Shown here in pieces: positions 21,028-31,042 of a stretch of DNA of 64,000 nucleotides. Made by a program: the position numbers and the translations under genes. The stretch is from Epithemia pelagica. Taxonomy: Eukaryota; Bacillariophyta; Bacillariophyceae; Surirellales; Surirellaceae. The DNA is taken from the NCBI GenBank assembly GCA_946965045.2, contig OX337229.1, positions 2,976,001 to 3,040,000 on the forward strand. Direction: 5' to 3'. Below the pieces are notes generated by a model. The model was not told the DNA's origin and did not search any database. It was given only the letters and a program-made list of their open reading frames with translations. Position 1 is the first letter of the stretch. Each line of letters begins with the position of its first letter.

Positions 21028-24000
21028 ATGCGCTCCAAAGTCTCGAGTTCCTCGCCCCGAGTGGGCGGTGGCATTGGCAACACGAATAACAACAACAACA
21101 CTCGAACTCGTGGTGTCTCTCCTCGAACGACTCCTCCCACATGGTCGTCGTCGGGTGCGGGTGCTCCGGCTGGTTCTACAACCAGTGGCGCCACGACACC
21201 GGCCAGTTTGGCCGGGAGCAATAGTTTTGGCTTTAACGATGCCTTGACGGTCGATTCCTGGAGTACGACCATGACGGCCCTGTTGCAACCCCACAAGACG
21301 CAAAAAAATACCTTTCAATGTCCCATTCATCCCTCCTTTGTCACCAAAGATCCCCTCGATGGGTGTCCCCATTGCGAACGGCAACAACAATTGACCTTGC
21401 AAGAACGACGACGATCGGTCGAACAACAATTGCGGGACATGGATTTGCCCTCGACGGCCGTCGCCCATGATATCTTGTCCGATTTGCAATCGACCGTCCA
21501 AAACTGGAAAACGCAACCCACCACCAGTACTAGTGAAGGAGGACCCGCAGCCAACAATACAAACAACAACAACACGAGTGGCTTTGTGGCCCCGCCAACT
21601 CCCAGTAGTACCTATACCAGTACGACGCAAACGGCCGACAATACACGAGCGGCCGTGCGCAGTTCGTCCTTGGCCACGAGCCACTCGTCGGCCTCGACGC
21701 GCAGCATGACCAACAATCATCAAAATGCCTTTTTGCCACCGCATTTGCAATCTCCGACACCCTCCAATCATACCAGCAGTGTCCTGTCTCCCGTCGAAAC
21801 TCCCAAACCATCTGCCTCGCAACCGCAACCAACACAGGAGCAGCAACAACCACAACAGCAGCAACATGCGCCTCCTCCCCCTCCGTCCATGCCGCAATTT
21901 ACCGCTCCACCCAATGCCTTGGTACCGCCGACCGATCCCACGGCCACAACAGCCGCCGCCGCCTCGACGCCGCTCGAAGCCTTGGCCTTGCAAATTCAAG
22001 GCATGCAACGGATGCAAGATTGGATGTTGTATCAAAAAGAACAGGAATGTCAAACCTTGCGTCATCGACTCGATTCCGCCACGCAACAAATCAATACCTT
22101 GGCCGTCGAAAATGCCTTGTTGCAAGAAAAATTGCATCAACAAGAACAACGCATGAAACATGAACTCAAATTAATCAAAATGGCCGCCCTGCAACAACGA
22201 ACCAACAACAACCACAACAACAACAAAGCGACAACCAATAAAAGCAATACTACGGGAACACTGCCGGCCATTCAAGGTCCATCGTCGTCGTCCACGGCCT
22301 TGGTGGGAGCTTCGAATAATGCGACCAACAACAATAGTAGGATGAATCATCATCACCCGAATTCGACGACGGCGTCCATCAAATCGATTGCCGCGGCCAG
22401 TCAAGGCAATGGGACCGATGCCGGTACGATTCCCAGTACGCATCAGCCCATGATGGTGGCACCGCCTCAAAGTGGTGCCTCGATTGCCTCGCATCAATCC
22501 ATGAGTGGTGCTGGTGCTGGATCGTCGTCAGCCTTTGGAACCTTTCCCCCACCCAATGGCAACAACAAGACGACGCAGGTCGTCACCTCCAGTGTGTCAC
22601 CTCACGATGCGCAAGCCATGTTTGTTCCCGATACGACCCACAGTGGGGGCGATGCCTGGTCCTCGCCCATGACCAATTTTGGAAGTGTGGCCGGACAGTC
22701 ACAACAATCACTACAGCAAGCACAACCACAACAACAAGCCTTTGGACAAGCACAATTGGCACCGCCGTCCTTGAATCATCCCGAATTTTCGCCCTTCCCA
22801 CCACAACCACAACAACCTCCACTCCAAGACCCGAATGATACCACCATTACCACCAACACGGATGCTTCCATGAATCGAGGAGGTGATTCCGTCTCGTTAT
22901 CACCCACGAGTGAACAACAACAACAACAACAACAAGATGGACGACCCATCAATGAAGATGTGGACGAACAGGACACTGCATCCTTTCCCGATAGCAACAA
23001 CAATAATAATAATGGACCCGTCGATTTGGATGACATGACGGAACTCCTCAAGGCCAAGAAACAACAACAACAACAATCGTCGTCACCAACACCCAAGAGT
23101 ACACCAACCACTATTCCTTCGTCGGAAGCAGAAGATGACTTTGCCGACCACCAAGTTGTCCCACGAGACATTCAAATTGATCCCTCCAATGCCAGTACAG
23201 CCAGCACTTCGGTCACCAACAATCATGCCGTCAATAGTGCCAACAACAACAACAACAACAAGACGATTCCAGCCATTCCTCCTCCGCCCGAACATCGATC
23301 GAATGCTGCTGCAGCAAATACTGTCGTCCCATGGCCCGAACAAGCGCCAGCGGCGAATAGTAGTAAAGAAACACCGGCACCGGTCTTGGTAAACTTTCCC
23401 GATTCCGATAATATGAGTGTCGGTAACACCGTCGCTTCCTCCACCTACGGTGAAGATCGTCAACAGGTGACCCAACAAGTTATTTTGGACCCCTATGGCG
23501 ATCGCGGTACCTATACCGGTGTTATTTTACGATCGACGGGCATGCCCCACGGATCCGGCCGAATGATTTATCAAGAAGACAAGCGTACCTACGATGGAGA
23601 ATGGCGTCATGGACGATGGCATGGATACGGTCGAGCAACCTTTGCCAATGGCGACAATTATCACGGTGAATATCGCTTTGATCAACGTCACGGTCGTGGT
23701 CGATACGAATGGAACGATGGTCGTGTCTACGATGGCATGTTTCGGGAAGACAAACGACACGGCCGGGGCATCTTTACCTGGCCCGACGGAGCTGTCTACG
23801 AAGGTGATTTCCGCAATGGACAACGGGAAGGACATGGAACCTATCGATTCAGTGATGGAGGACGATACGAAGGAAGTTGGAAAGATGGCCGGTACAATGG
23901 CTTTGGGATTTGCAATTGGGAAGATGGACGATGTTACAAGGGTGAATGGTTAAATGGGATGGCCCATGGTAAGGGTGTCGAAACCTTTGCCGATGGATCG

Positions 24001-24042
24001 ATTCGACATGATGGACAGTGGATTGAAGATGAACCAGTCTAG
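21028..24042 (+). CDS. MORN-repeat protein with Cys/His motif and coiled coil
   Basis: This is a 1004-residue single-exon protein. At about residues 93-115 it has a C-x2-HP-x12-C-x2-C motif (FQCPIHPSFVTKDPLDGCPHC), zinc-knuckle-like and seen in many diatom proteins of unknown role. A coiled coil follows at about 325-395 (MQRMQDWMLYQKEQECQTLR onward), then long Asn/Gln/Ser/Thr-rich disorder. The C terminus (about 820-1004) holds eight MORN blocks opened by DPYGDRGTYTG and closed by a half block (SIRHDGQWIEDEPV). It is likely a scaffold on a membrane or cytoskeletal structure; no enzyme domain is present. The gene at 58555-61335 shares the Cys/His motif, the coiled coil and the MORN module in the same order, so the two are paralogues. 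Poly-Gln and poly-Asn tracts (22910-22937, 22995-23012, 23064-23080, 23243-23262) are CAA/AAC microsatellites. The start at 21028 is the first ATG of the frame. Confidence 0.85.
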   Translation: MRSKVSSSSPRVGGGIGNTNNNNNTRTRGVSPRTTPPTWSSSGAGAPAGSTTSGATTPASLAGSNSFGFNDALTVDSWSTTMTALLQPHKTQKNTFQCPIHPSFVTKDPLDGCPHCERQQQLTLQERRRSVEQQLRDMDLPSTAVAHDILSDLQSTVQNWKTQPTTSTSEGGPAANNTNNNNTSGFVAPPTPSSTYTSTTQTADNTRAAVRSSSLATSHSSASTRSMTNNHQNAFLPPHLQSPTPSNHTSSVLSPVETPKPSASQPQPTQEQQQPQQQQHAPPPPPSMPQFTAPPNALVPPTDPTATTAAAASTPLEALALQIQGMQRMQDWMLYQKEQECQTLRHRLDSATQQINTLAVENALLQEKLHQQEQRMKHELKLIKMAALQQRTNNNHNNNKATTNKSNTTGTLPAIQGPSSSSTALVGASNNATNNNSRMNHHHPNSTTASIKSIAAASQGNGTDAGTIPSTHQPMMVAPPQSGASIASHQSMSGAGAGSSSAFGTFPPPNGNNKTTQVVTSSVSPHDAQAMFVPDTTHSGGDAWSSPMTNFGSVAGQSQQSLQQAQPQQQAFGQAQLAPPSLNHPEFSPFPPQPQQPPLQDPNDTTITTNTDASMNRGGDSVSLSPTSEQQQQQQQDGRPINEDVDEQDTASFPDSNNNNNNGPVDLDDMTELLKAKKQQQQQSSSPTPKSTPTTIPSSEAEDDFADHQVVPRDIQIDPSNASTASTSVTNNHAVNSANNNNNNKTIPAIPPPPEHRSNAAAANTVVPWPEQAPAANSSKETPAPVLVNFPDSDNMSVGNTVASSTYGEDRQQVTQQVILDPYGDRGTYTGVILRSTGMPHGSGRMIYQEDKRTYDGEWRHGRWHGYGRATFANGDNYHGEYRFDQRHGRGRYEWNDGRVYDGMFREDKRHGRGIFTWPDGAVYEGDFRNGQREGHGTYRFSDGGRYEGSWKDGRYNGFGICNWEDGRCYKGEWLNGMAHGKGVETFADGSIRHDGQWIEDEPV

Positions 24043-24672
24043 CGGTAGGTAGGTACAGAGAGGTGAATGACACACCATCCAAGCAGGCACAATTCGTGTT
24101 GTACACTCCTCCACACTGGACGCTAGAGTGCAGGAACGCAACCACACCACCGTTCGTTCACTTTCCTTGTGTCAGTATTATCTATATAGTAAACGTATTA
24201 GAAACAACCAAACAGCGTGAATCATAAGAGCAGGGTCTCCAAGAGAGGACTTGCTCAACTGACTCTTGGCCAGTGCCACTGCCAACAAGTAGGGCGAGTA
24301 GCTGGACAAACTCGTGATTGGAGATTGGATGGATACTCCCAAGACTCAAAATGGCGGGAAACTGACGCATGTGCACCCACCCAAAAGATTGTCCTGCGCA
24401 TCCAAGAAAGAAAAATGAGCCGGCATGCCACCCTTTCTGCACAATGAATCATTTTTTGTGAGTTGAAGATATATACATACCTGGAGGATGGACCATCCTC
24501 GATTCCTCGTACCTTGGATGGATGACAATGAAGTAATTCTTTCGAGCTATCTTGCTTGCTTTCTCTTGAGCTTCATTCCACTTTTCCGGTTGCAGCAGAG
24601 TGCTAGCCAGATCTTGAGGAAGAGGTCATTGGTCACACTCACGGCACAAATCCAATCTCGGTGGTGGCAACC
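24043..24672. other. Intergenic region
   Basis: This lies between two plus-strand genes and should contain the MORN gene 3' UTR and the promoter of the GNAT/amine oxidase gene. A short open frame starting at 24488 resembles nothing and runs into the downstream gene in another frame. An additional 5' exon of the oxidase cannot be excluded. Confidence 0.5.
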
Positions 24673-27387
24673 ATGGGTTCAGTGGCACATGCCCACGACG
24701 AGACGCCACTCCGTGCCGCGACAATGCAACATCCCGTCTACAATCCCTTGGAGTTGCCTCCGACACGAGCCGCACTGGCACAACTGGAACCGATTCTGTT
24801 GGGTTCGGAGAAGCATACTCATCACGAGTTGCGTCTCTATTCCATGCGTGCCACCTACCATGCTACAGTGTTGGAACAATTTTATCAACAACTCATGATC
24901 CCCCTCTTCCCTCTGGAACACGAACGCGACGAATTGGACGATTGGATTCAGTGTTTGGATCCGGCGCTCCCGACCACCAATGAGGAAATTATTGACATGG
25001 ATGTCTTGATTTTGGTGCGACAGAAGAACGCTGACCCGGAAATTGTCGCGGGAATTGCGTTGGAGTATTACAAGCCGTCTCGTGTCGGATTGATCTCGTA
25101 TCTCTGTGTGTCTCCCCATTACCGCCAATGTGGGTTGATGCGCCTCCTGCACCCGGTTGCCGTGGCCTGTTTGGAGGCCTTGCATGCCGGTTCGGCTGGT
25201 CGCACTAGTGCGGAACCGATTCGGGCCATTTTGGCCGAAACCAATACCTTGAATGCCGGCGACGCTTCGCCCGCCTTGATTGGACAACGCCATACCGTCT
25301 TGCATCGGTTGGGATACCGGCAACTCCAGGTACCCTATGTCCAACCACCCCTCGAGGTCGATCAAGACTCGTTTGACGATATCGTGCTCCTGGTACATGT
25401 GGGCCCCAACGACAACGACGACGACAAGACGATTCAGTCGCTGGATTCTCAAATCGTCTTGGACTTTGTGACAGACTTTTACCAATCGGTCTACGGTCGG
25501 GAGGCCGCCCACGCGTATCATCAACATTGGTATTACCGGGTCGCGTCGTGGTTTTGTCACCAGACGCCCCGCCTGGGTCTCGTGACGACTCGTCCGCCCT
25601 GGACCGAGGATTGTACGCCCACGTGTCGGGCTCACTGGGAAGCATCGGAACAAGTGATTGGCATTGTCGGAGCTGGAATTTCGGGATTGGTCACGGCCGT
25701 GGCCGTGGCGAACCAAGTCTTGAGGCGTCAGCAACAAGCAGTCCAGGAAAACGAAGAAGAATCGCCCTTGCAACCCTGTACCATTCATGTTTGGGAGGCA
25801 CACGACAATGTGGGGGGACGGATACGCACCCTCTTGACCCATATCCCCGAGGACGACCCGAAAACTGACGACGACGACGATGACGACGACTCGGGAGAGG
25901 ACCGTCTGGAGAAACTGTGTCGAGCCTTTGCGCCATGGCCCATTTCGATGGGGGCCGAATTTGTCCATGGTATACATGGCACTCTCAGCAATGTGATTGC
26001 CAGTCAATCGGACTGGAACCTGGAAGAAACCTTTGATTTGTCGTCGTCATTGAATGAAGAAGAGGACGCCCCCTTGTTGTTGACCAGGTTGGCGACGCAC
26101 CGTCTTTCCATGGCACAGCGCGACTATGGGGCCGTGCGAATCTTTGACAATGGACGCTACACGCACTCCCCTCGACTGTGGCCCTGGGAACTCGACGGCG
26201 ACAATGTCTCAGCGAGCCAGGATACCTTTCCCCAACGACTGCAACGGGTCAAACATATTTGGGACCAAGTGTGTCACATCGCGCACCAGTTGGAGACCCA
26301 ACACAAAATTCCTCCCGACATGTCCCTGGAAACCTATATACGGCAGCACGTGTACCACGACAAGGATGCGGACCCAGACGAAGTGGAGGTTGTGCTCCAA
26401 ATTCTCGAAGCCGTCTATGCCAATACGGCAGCCTCCCAGAATGAATCCTTTGGCATTCATGAAGCTAGTCGAGAAGAAGAAGCATGGGATCATTCCGAAC
26501 ACAATTTTCGGACGGCCGGGGTGTTTGCCGATTTGATTGACTATTACATGGACCAAATCCATCAACTCAATGCGCAAGGTCAGGGACACGTGGTGATTTG
26601 TGTCCACACGTCCACTCCAATTACGCGTATTCGAGACTACCAGTCTCGAGTGGAAGTGTCCAAGAAAGATGCAACAACGGCCATGTGCGATAAGGTAGTT
26701 GTGACAGTTCCTCTCGCGGTTCTCAAGACCAATGGTATTCTCTTTGAAGGAGCCTATGCGCTTCCTCCAGAAAAGCAATCTGCCATTGAATCCGTGAACA
26801 TGTTTTCGGGCATGAAGATTCATGTTCTTCTCCGACGCGGAGTGGACATTTCCGAAATTCCGTTGGCCATCCAGTTCACCGAACTGGTCTTTTGTCCAGG
26901 CGAGATTTGTGTGCAAATTTGGTTTCGGCGCAATGCCGATTCGGTCTTGGTGACTGGTTTCGTGCCTGCCAATGCCCGAGATCGATTAAAAGCGGCAGTA
27001 GCCGAACGAACCGAGGCGGAATCCGAAACCGCGTGCGTCCAACGGTTGGTGCTGGACCAACTCCATCGCATGTACAACAGGGAAACGACCACCAAAGAGG
27101 AAGTGCTGTTTGATTCCACGCCGTCGTGTTCTGCCTTTTGCATGCACGATTGGTTGGAGGACGAGTACGTGCAGGGCATGTATTCCTCACCTTCGGTGGG
27201 CGCTGGATGGCAAGACTCCAGCAGCGACCGTACATGTCGACATGACTTGGCATCTCCGATTCGTAATACTGTATTCTTTGCCGGAGAACACACCAACGTT
27301 TCGACGAGTGCCTCGGTTCAGGCTGCCATGGATAGCGGCCTACGTGCTGCGGATCAAGTCTACAAGTCTCTTGAAGAAATGTCATGA
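24673..27387 (+). CDS. GNAT acetyltransferase fused to flavin amine (polyamine) oxidase
   Basis: This is one uninterrupted frame of about 904 residues. The N-terminal ~300 residues look like a GNAT N-acetyltransferase. VAGIALEYYKPSRVGLISYL is followed by VSPHYRQCGLMRLLHPVAV, which fits the beta4/alpha3 acetyl-CoA loop (R/Q-x-x-G-x-x). The rest is a flavin amine oxidase of the polyamine oxidase/LSD1 superfamily. It has a Rossmann GxGxxG motif (VIGIVGAGISGLVTAVAVAN), an acidic beta2 end (IHVWEAHDNVGGRIRT), and the C-terminal FAD motif VFFAGEHTNVSTSASVQAAM. Amine oxidases of this group oxidise polyamines, N-acetylpolyamines or methyl-lysine. A run of Asp residues sits after the FAD-binding segment as an insertion. 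There is no signal peptide and no SWIRM or tower domain. I chose the ATG at 24673 because the preceding codons of the frame are non-ATG. The substrate is not determined by sequence alone. Confidence 0.8.
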   Translation: MGSVAHAHDETPLRAATMQHPVYNPLELPPTRAALAQLEPILLGSEKHTHHELRLYSMRATYHATVLEQFYQQLMIPLFPLEHERDELDDWIQCLDPALPTTNEEIIDMDVLILVRQKNADPEIVAGIALEYYKPSRVGLISYLCVSPHYRQCGLMRLLHPVAVACLEALHAGSAGRTSAEPIRAILAETNTLNAGDASPALIGQRHTVLHRLGYRQLQVPYVQPPLEVDQDSFDDIVLLVHVGPNDNDDDKTIQSLDSQIVLDFVTDFYQSVYGREAAHAYHQHWYYRVASWFCHQTPRLGLVTTRPPWTEDCTPTCRAHWEASEQVIGIVGAGISGLVTAVAVANQVLRRQQQAVQENEEESPLQPCTIHVWEAHDNVGGRIRTLLTHIPEDDPKTDDDDDDDDSGEDRLEKLCRAFAPWPISMGAEFVHGIHGTLSNVIASQSDWNLEETFDLSSSLNEEEDAPLLLTRLATHRLSMAQRDYGAVRIFDNGRYTHSPRLWPWELDGDNVSASQDTFPQRLQRVKHIWDQVCHIAHQLETQHKIPPDMSLETYIRQHVYHDKDADPDEVEVVLQILEAVYANTAASQNESFGIHEASREEEAWDHSEHNFRTAGVFADLIDYYMDQIHQLNAQGQGHVVICVHTSTPITRIRDYQSRVEVSKKDATTAMCDKVVVTVPLAVLKTNGILFEGAYALPPEKQSAIESVNMFSGMKIHVLLRRGVDISEIPLAIQFTELVFCPGEICVQIWFRRNADSVLVTGFVPANARDRLKAAVAERTEAESETACVQRLVLDQLHRMYNRETTTKEEVLFDSTPSCSAFCMHDWLEDEYVQGMYSSPSVGAGWQDSSSDRTCRHDLASPIRNTVFFAGEHTNVSTSASVQAAMDSGLRAADQVYKSLEEMS

Positions 27388-27613
27388 CGACAATCTACTG
27401 CAGTGCTTTCGTAGGTTCCCGCTTTGGACGAATGAAGTTACTATGTTACAGCATTATGAGAGACGATTCACGAGATCTCAACTCGTATTCTTGTCGTGGC
27501 GCAGGGATTTCTCATGTCTGCAGCCATCTCACTCACTTTCAAGGCGAAGAGATCTCTATTTTGGTTAGTTTCATTTCTTTACGGCAAAGAACGAAGCATT
27601 ATTTCCAGGAGCA

Positions 27614-28495
27614 TTAACACAGTTCAGGGATCTTGCCCTTTTTGGCTGCCAGCCGCTTGCGTGTTTGACGGGCCAACTCGGCTCGCTTTTCCGCATTGGT
27701 CATCTTCTTGGGAGGGCCCGTGTATGTGGGGTAGGACACGTTGCTGTCACCCAATGGAACTCGCTCATTCGAGGAACTGAGGGTTCGCTCTTTCATGGGA
27801 ATGGGAACCGAGTAGTCGACCGGATGATTTTTGGTCTTGTGGTGCGCGAATGAATCCACGTAATGAGCATTCGGAACAACGACATTTTCTTCAAAGGAAC
27901 GGTTCGCTTTGACTTCGGGTTGGAAGCTAGGGACTTGCAGTGTCGGGTGATCCACATCAATGGTAGGACTTGTGGTCTGCGTTGCTTCCAATCGAAGGGA
28001 CGATACGGCACTTGCGAGACGTTCTCGATCGGTGAGCAAGGGGTCATGTTCGGCGCGAGCGAGGGACTTTTGTTTGTTCTGAGCAATGAGCGCCGATGCT
28101 TGCTGGACACTCATCATGGATCCACCCAGGGAAGGTGCATTCTTCACTTCCCTGTCGAAACTTGGGGCCTTGTGCAAATCCAGGTCCCGGTCGCCCGACA
28201 TTTCGAGACGCTTGCAAAGGTCCTCCGCGCGAGATCGACTCTGCTCTTGCTCCGAAGATCGATTGCGCCGAAACATGAGATTCCCCGAGTACGATTGCCG
28301 GATTTCGGTAGGATCCGACTCTTCCATGGATAAGGGCATGGTGTTGCTGGTGCGGATTCCTTCATGAGCCACTGACCGTGTTCCTTCGTAATGATTGGGA
28401 TATCCCCACGAGGGCATGTTGGCGGTCATGGCACTGCCACGAGGAATGGCAGGCTGTTGCTGTTGCTGGGGGCGAAGGGAGCTTCTGGAATACAT
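27614..28495 (-). CDS. Hypothetical protein, disordered, conserved-looking
   Basis: This 293-residue frame has good coding character: no low-complexity bias typical of antisense frames, and an ATG start with a Gln-rich N terminus. I do not recognise it. It is hydrophilic, Ser/Arg/Glu-rich and without membrane segments. The C terminus is basic and likely helical (KKMTNAEKRAELARQTRKRL, then AAKKGKIPEL). Twice it has a short P-S-F-x2-E-V-K segment (APSFDREVKNAPSL and VPSFQPEVKA), possibly a short linear motif. It is convergent with the amine oxidase gene, with only 226 bp between their stops. Confidence 0.55.
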   Translation of the reverse strand: MYSRSSLRPQQQQQPAIPRGSAMTANMPSWGYPNHYEGTRSVAHEGIRTSNTMPLSMEESDPTEIRQSYSGNLMFRRNRSSEQEQSRSRAEDLCKRLEMSGDRDLDLHKAPSFDREVKNAPSLGGSMMSVQQASALIAQNKQKSLARAEHDPLLTDRERLASAVSSLRLEATQTTSPTIDVDHPTLQVPSFQPEVKANRSFEENVVVPNAHYVDSFAHHKTKNHPVDYSVPIPMKERTLSSSNERVPLGDSNVSYPTYTGPPKKMTNAEKRAELARQTRKRLAAKKGKIPELC

Positions 28496-29378
28496 GATGA
28501 CTGTGCAGATGAATGAGGCTTCAAAGAGAACTCCAACTTGTAGTCAATCAACAATTGACTGATGGAACTGTAAATTTTGAGGCAGGAGATGGCGTCTTAT
28601 TCGTAATGGCGGAAACAAACCCTGCCAGTCGTTTGAGGTATTGATGGTCGATTGATGAAGGGAAGTGAAGCGATAAAGGTGCACCACCCACTCTTGCGGA
28701 AAAGAAGCGAACAATCAGGAAACGAGATTTCGTGTTCGCACATGACAGTAATTTTGGGGGATTTGAGACGTAATTCCTATTGGGCGATCTTCCTGCACGC
28801 GGGCAAGCTCTTTCTACTCCCAGGAAGTTTTCCCGTTGAGCCGGCAAGCCAGCCCAATACGAGTCTTTCCCGCTGCTCCTCAGCGTTAAAGGGACTCAAT
28901 CCCCCAAAAGCACATGGACAACGGTTGGTTTGATGTTTTTTCCCAACGATGGGATTGTGTGGTATCCCCCAACTTTCCCACGAAGAAAATGTCCAGAAGA
29001 GAGACAGCGTCCGAAACACGTGTTCTCCTTTCTCGGTTTGTGTTCGCTGGCCGGAGTCTGCACGACACACCACATCATGGTAGACCCGCGGCTTTCTATG
29101 GGAGTACGGGACCTCCAAGGGAAGGATGTTGCATACGGTCTATCGCCGCTTTCTTTCCCCGACCGACAGAAATAATGGTTCACTTGCGATTTTGCGCAAA
29201 ATGGTATCCAAGCCAACGCCTCATTTATTTGTCGAGCTCAACGGTCGGTGATCATGGCAGCCATTGAATTCTTCGAGGTCAATCAAGTCATGACAATATC
29301 GAGGAAAAGTAGAGCACGACTACGGTGGTTTAGAGTCGAAACATACTATGCCTTAAAGGCCAATGTCCATTGTGTGTT
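28496..29378. other. Intergenic region
   Basis: This lies between the start of the gene ending at 27614 and the 3' end of the NADAR gene, both on the minus strand. Several short open frames overlap on both strands, none with recognisable content. No RNA gene was seen. Confidence 0.5.
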
Positions 29379-30163
29379 CTATCCCGAAGTCAACTCCTCG
29401 CCGTCGATCCCAGAGGCGATTTCGTCTCGGACTTGAGTCAGAATTTCGCCTAGCAAGTTCATGCCCTTCCACTGTGAAGGTGGTGTACGACGAGCCTCTG
29501 CTTCGGTCATGCCAATACCCCAGATTCGGTCGTGGGGAGAGGCTTCCACGAGGATACTACCAGGTTTCGTGTCCAGGAGTGCTTGGCGCAAAGGTTGGTT
29601 TTGCGTAAACTTGGCCATTGAGTTTCGGTAGACAATCTCCCGTTTCTGTTTGTTCCATACCTCGCCATCAAAACCTTAATCTTTCGACCCAGCACTTTCA
29701 TTTCCTTGGGATTGGACGTTTGCAAGATGAGCTTGGCAACATCATGGTCACGGAACAGGAGTGCCTTGCCATGCATCATTCCTTGTTCTGCACAAACATA
29801 CTCAACGCCGTCCAGAACGTAGGAGGCCTTGTGCCACTGCGAAAAAGGACTCTCGGACCTCCAGAAAAAGTGAAAATTGGTCATGGAGACCGCTTCGTCA
29901 TTGGAATTGATGGTGTCCCCCTTCATGTTTGGAGTGGCTGCAGTATTTTGGTTGGGACGACCGCTCGATGCAAATGGTTTTCCTTGGCCTTTTTTGCGTG
30001 CATTGCACGGTAGATGGGAATGCCTTCCGTGAACAGTCTTGGTTTCGGGCAAGATGAAAAAGTGAGAAGAACGCATCTCGTTGGCATGGTTCCGTGTGGG
30101 TACGAACCCACGACTGCTCTGGACGAAGATCGCTGCAAAGAGAAGTACCAATAGAACCCACAT
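29379..30163 (-). CDS. NADAR/YbiA-family N-glycosidase, possibly plastid-targeted, one-base frameshift
   Basis: NADAR (YbiA/COG3236, DUF1768) enzymes cleave N-glycosidic bonds. Plant and bacterial members remove reactive early riboflavin intermediates, and others act on ADP-ribose derivatives. Here FFWRSESPFSQW, VEYVCAEQGMMHGKALLF and MKVLGRKIK are read in one frame. The remainder (VWNKQKREIVY, MAKFTQNQPLRQALL, VEASPHDRIWGIGM, QWKGMNLLGEILTQVRDEI) lies in another. The switch point is near 29671-29676, where one base is missing from a short G run of the coding strand. No intron of credible size fits, so this is a frameshift lesion or sequence error. The N terminus (WVLLVLLFAAIFVQSSRG-FVP) is a signal peptide followed by an F-led stretch, suggesting plastid import. 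The domain is otherwise complete to its C terminus. If the shift is real, the enzyme would lose its C-terminal half. Confidence 0.75.
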
Positions 30164-31042
30164 TTCTTACAAGGAATTCTTGTGTTTTCTCGAATGGCAA
30201 GGTCAATGGGCGGACTCTTATGTCATTTTACTTGCAGACAGATCCTTTCAAACATGGCGTGAATCGGCCCAATCGACACGCGGAACTGGTCTGTAAATAA
30301 ATATTCGGAAGCAGGGGATCGCAAATCGCAACCCCACGACTCTACAGTCATCGTCAGGCCGTCATGTCATCATTCATGATACGTTGTATATCTTGGCGGC
30401 TTACATTCCTGCCGCTGGAGAGTAGTTAGTGGGGGACTTCAAGCACAAACCACACTGGACTGGCGGAGTACGGACGTCAGCTGTTATCATGATCTTCGTC
30501 TACGAGTTACGAGTACCCATATACATCCACGAACTACTCCTACGAATACACGTAACTATTACTAACCTACAAATACCATCAAGAAAATTGAACGCCAGTT
30601 GGATACCACTTTGAAGCTCGGACACAGTGCCTGAGATCCCGTTGATGAAACCCAAGTGCTCCGGAAGCATAGTGTGGTATGACCGTTTGCCTTTCCTCCG
30701 ACCGCTCTGTCATTGACCCATTGATTCTTCAACAAAACAAAACTTTTGGGAAGTAGAGCTGAGCTCTCAAAGGTGTCAAACGACACTCACTCTGCAGAGG
30801 CTGCCTGATGACATGAGTTGTCCTTGTTCTACAAACAGTGAAAATACGGAGGACCGAAAGATAATGTGAGAAACATTTGGCGATGTGATGAACCGCGGAA
30901 CCAGAGCCAAGATCTGAAGATGCGGCCTGACCTAAAGACGGTTCGGACAGTATAACATCATCTGCTATAATTAAACATAGGAATTGATGTATGCTAAAAT
31001 GTAGTGCTAGTATGCATGATATACGCAGTTGGGGCCGTCCGA
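30164..31042. other. Intergenic region
   Basis: About 880 bp lie between the start of the NADAR gene and the end of the acidic coiled-coil gene. The 30480-30570 stretch is rich in TACGA-like words. No supported gene or RNA was found. Confidence 0.5.

Noticed and set aside
24679-26007. 442-codon frame on the minus strand
   Set aside because: It is fully antisense to the GNAT/amine oxidase gene and has His/Arg/Gln-rich shadow composition with no family motif.
30085-30120. tRNA-like GTGGGTACGAACCCAC sequence
   Set aside because: It lies in the coding N terminus of the NADAR gene and has no matching acceptor, D or anticodon arms.
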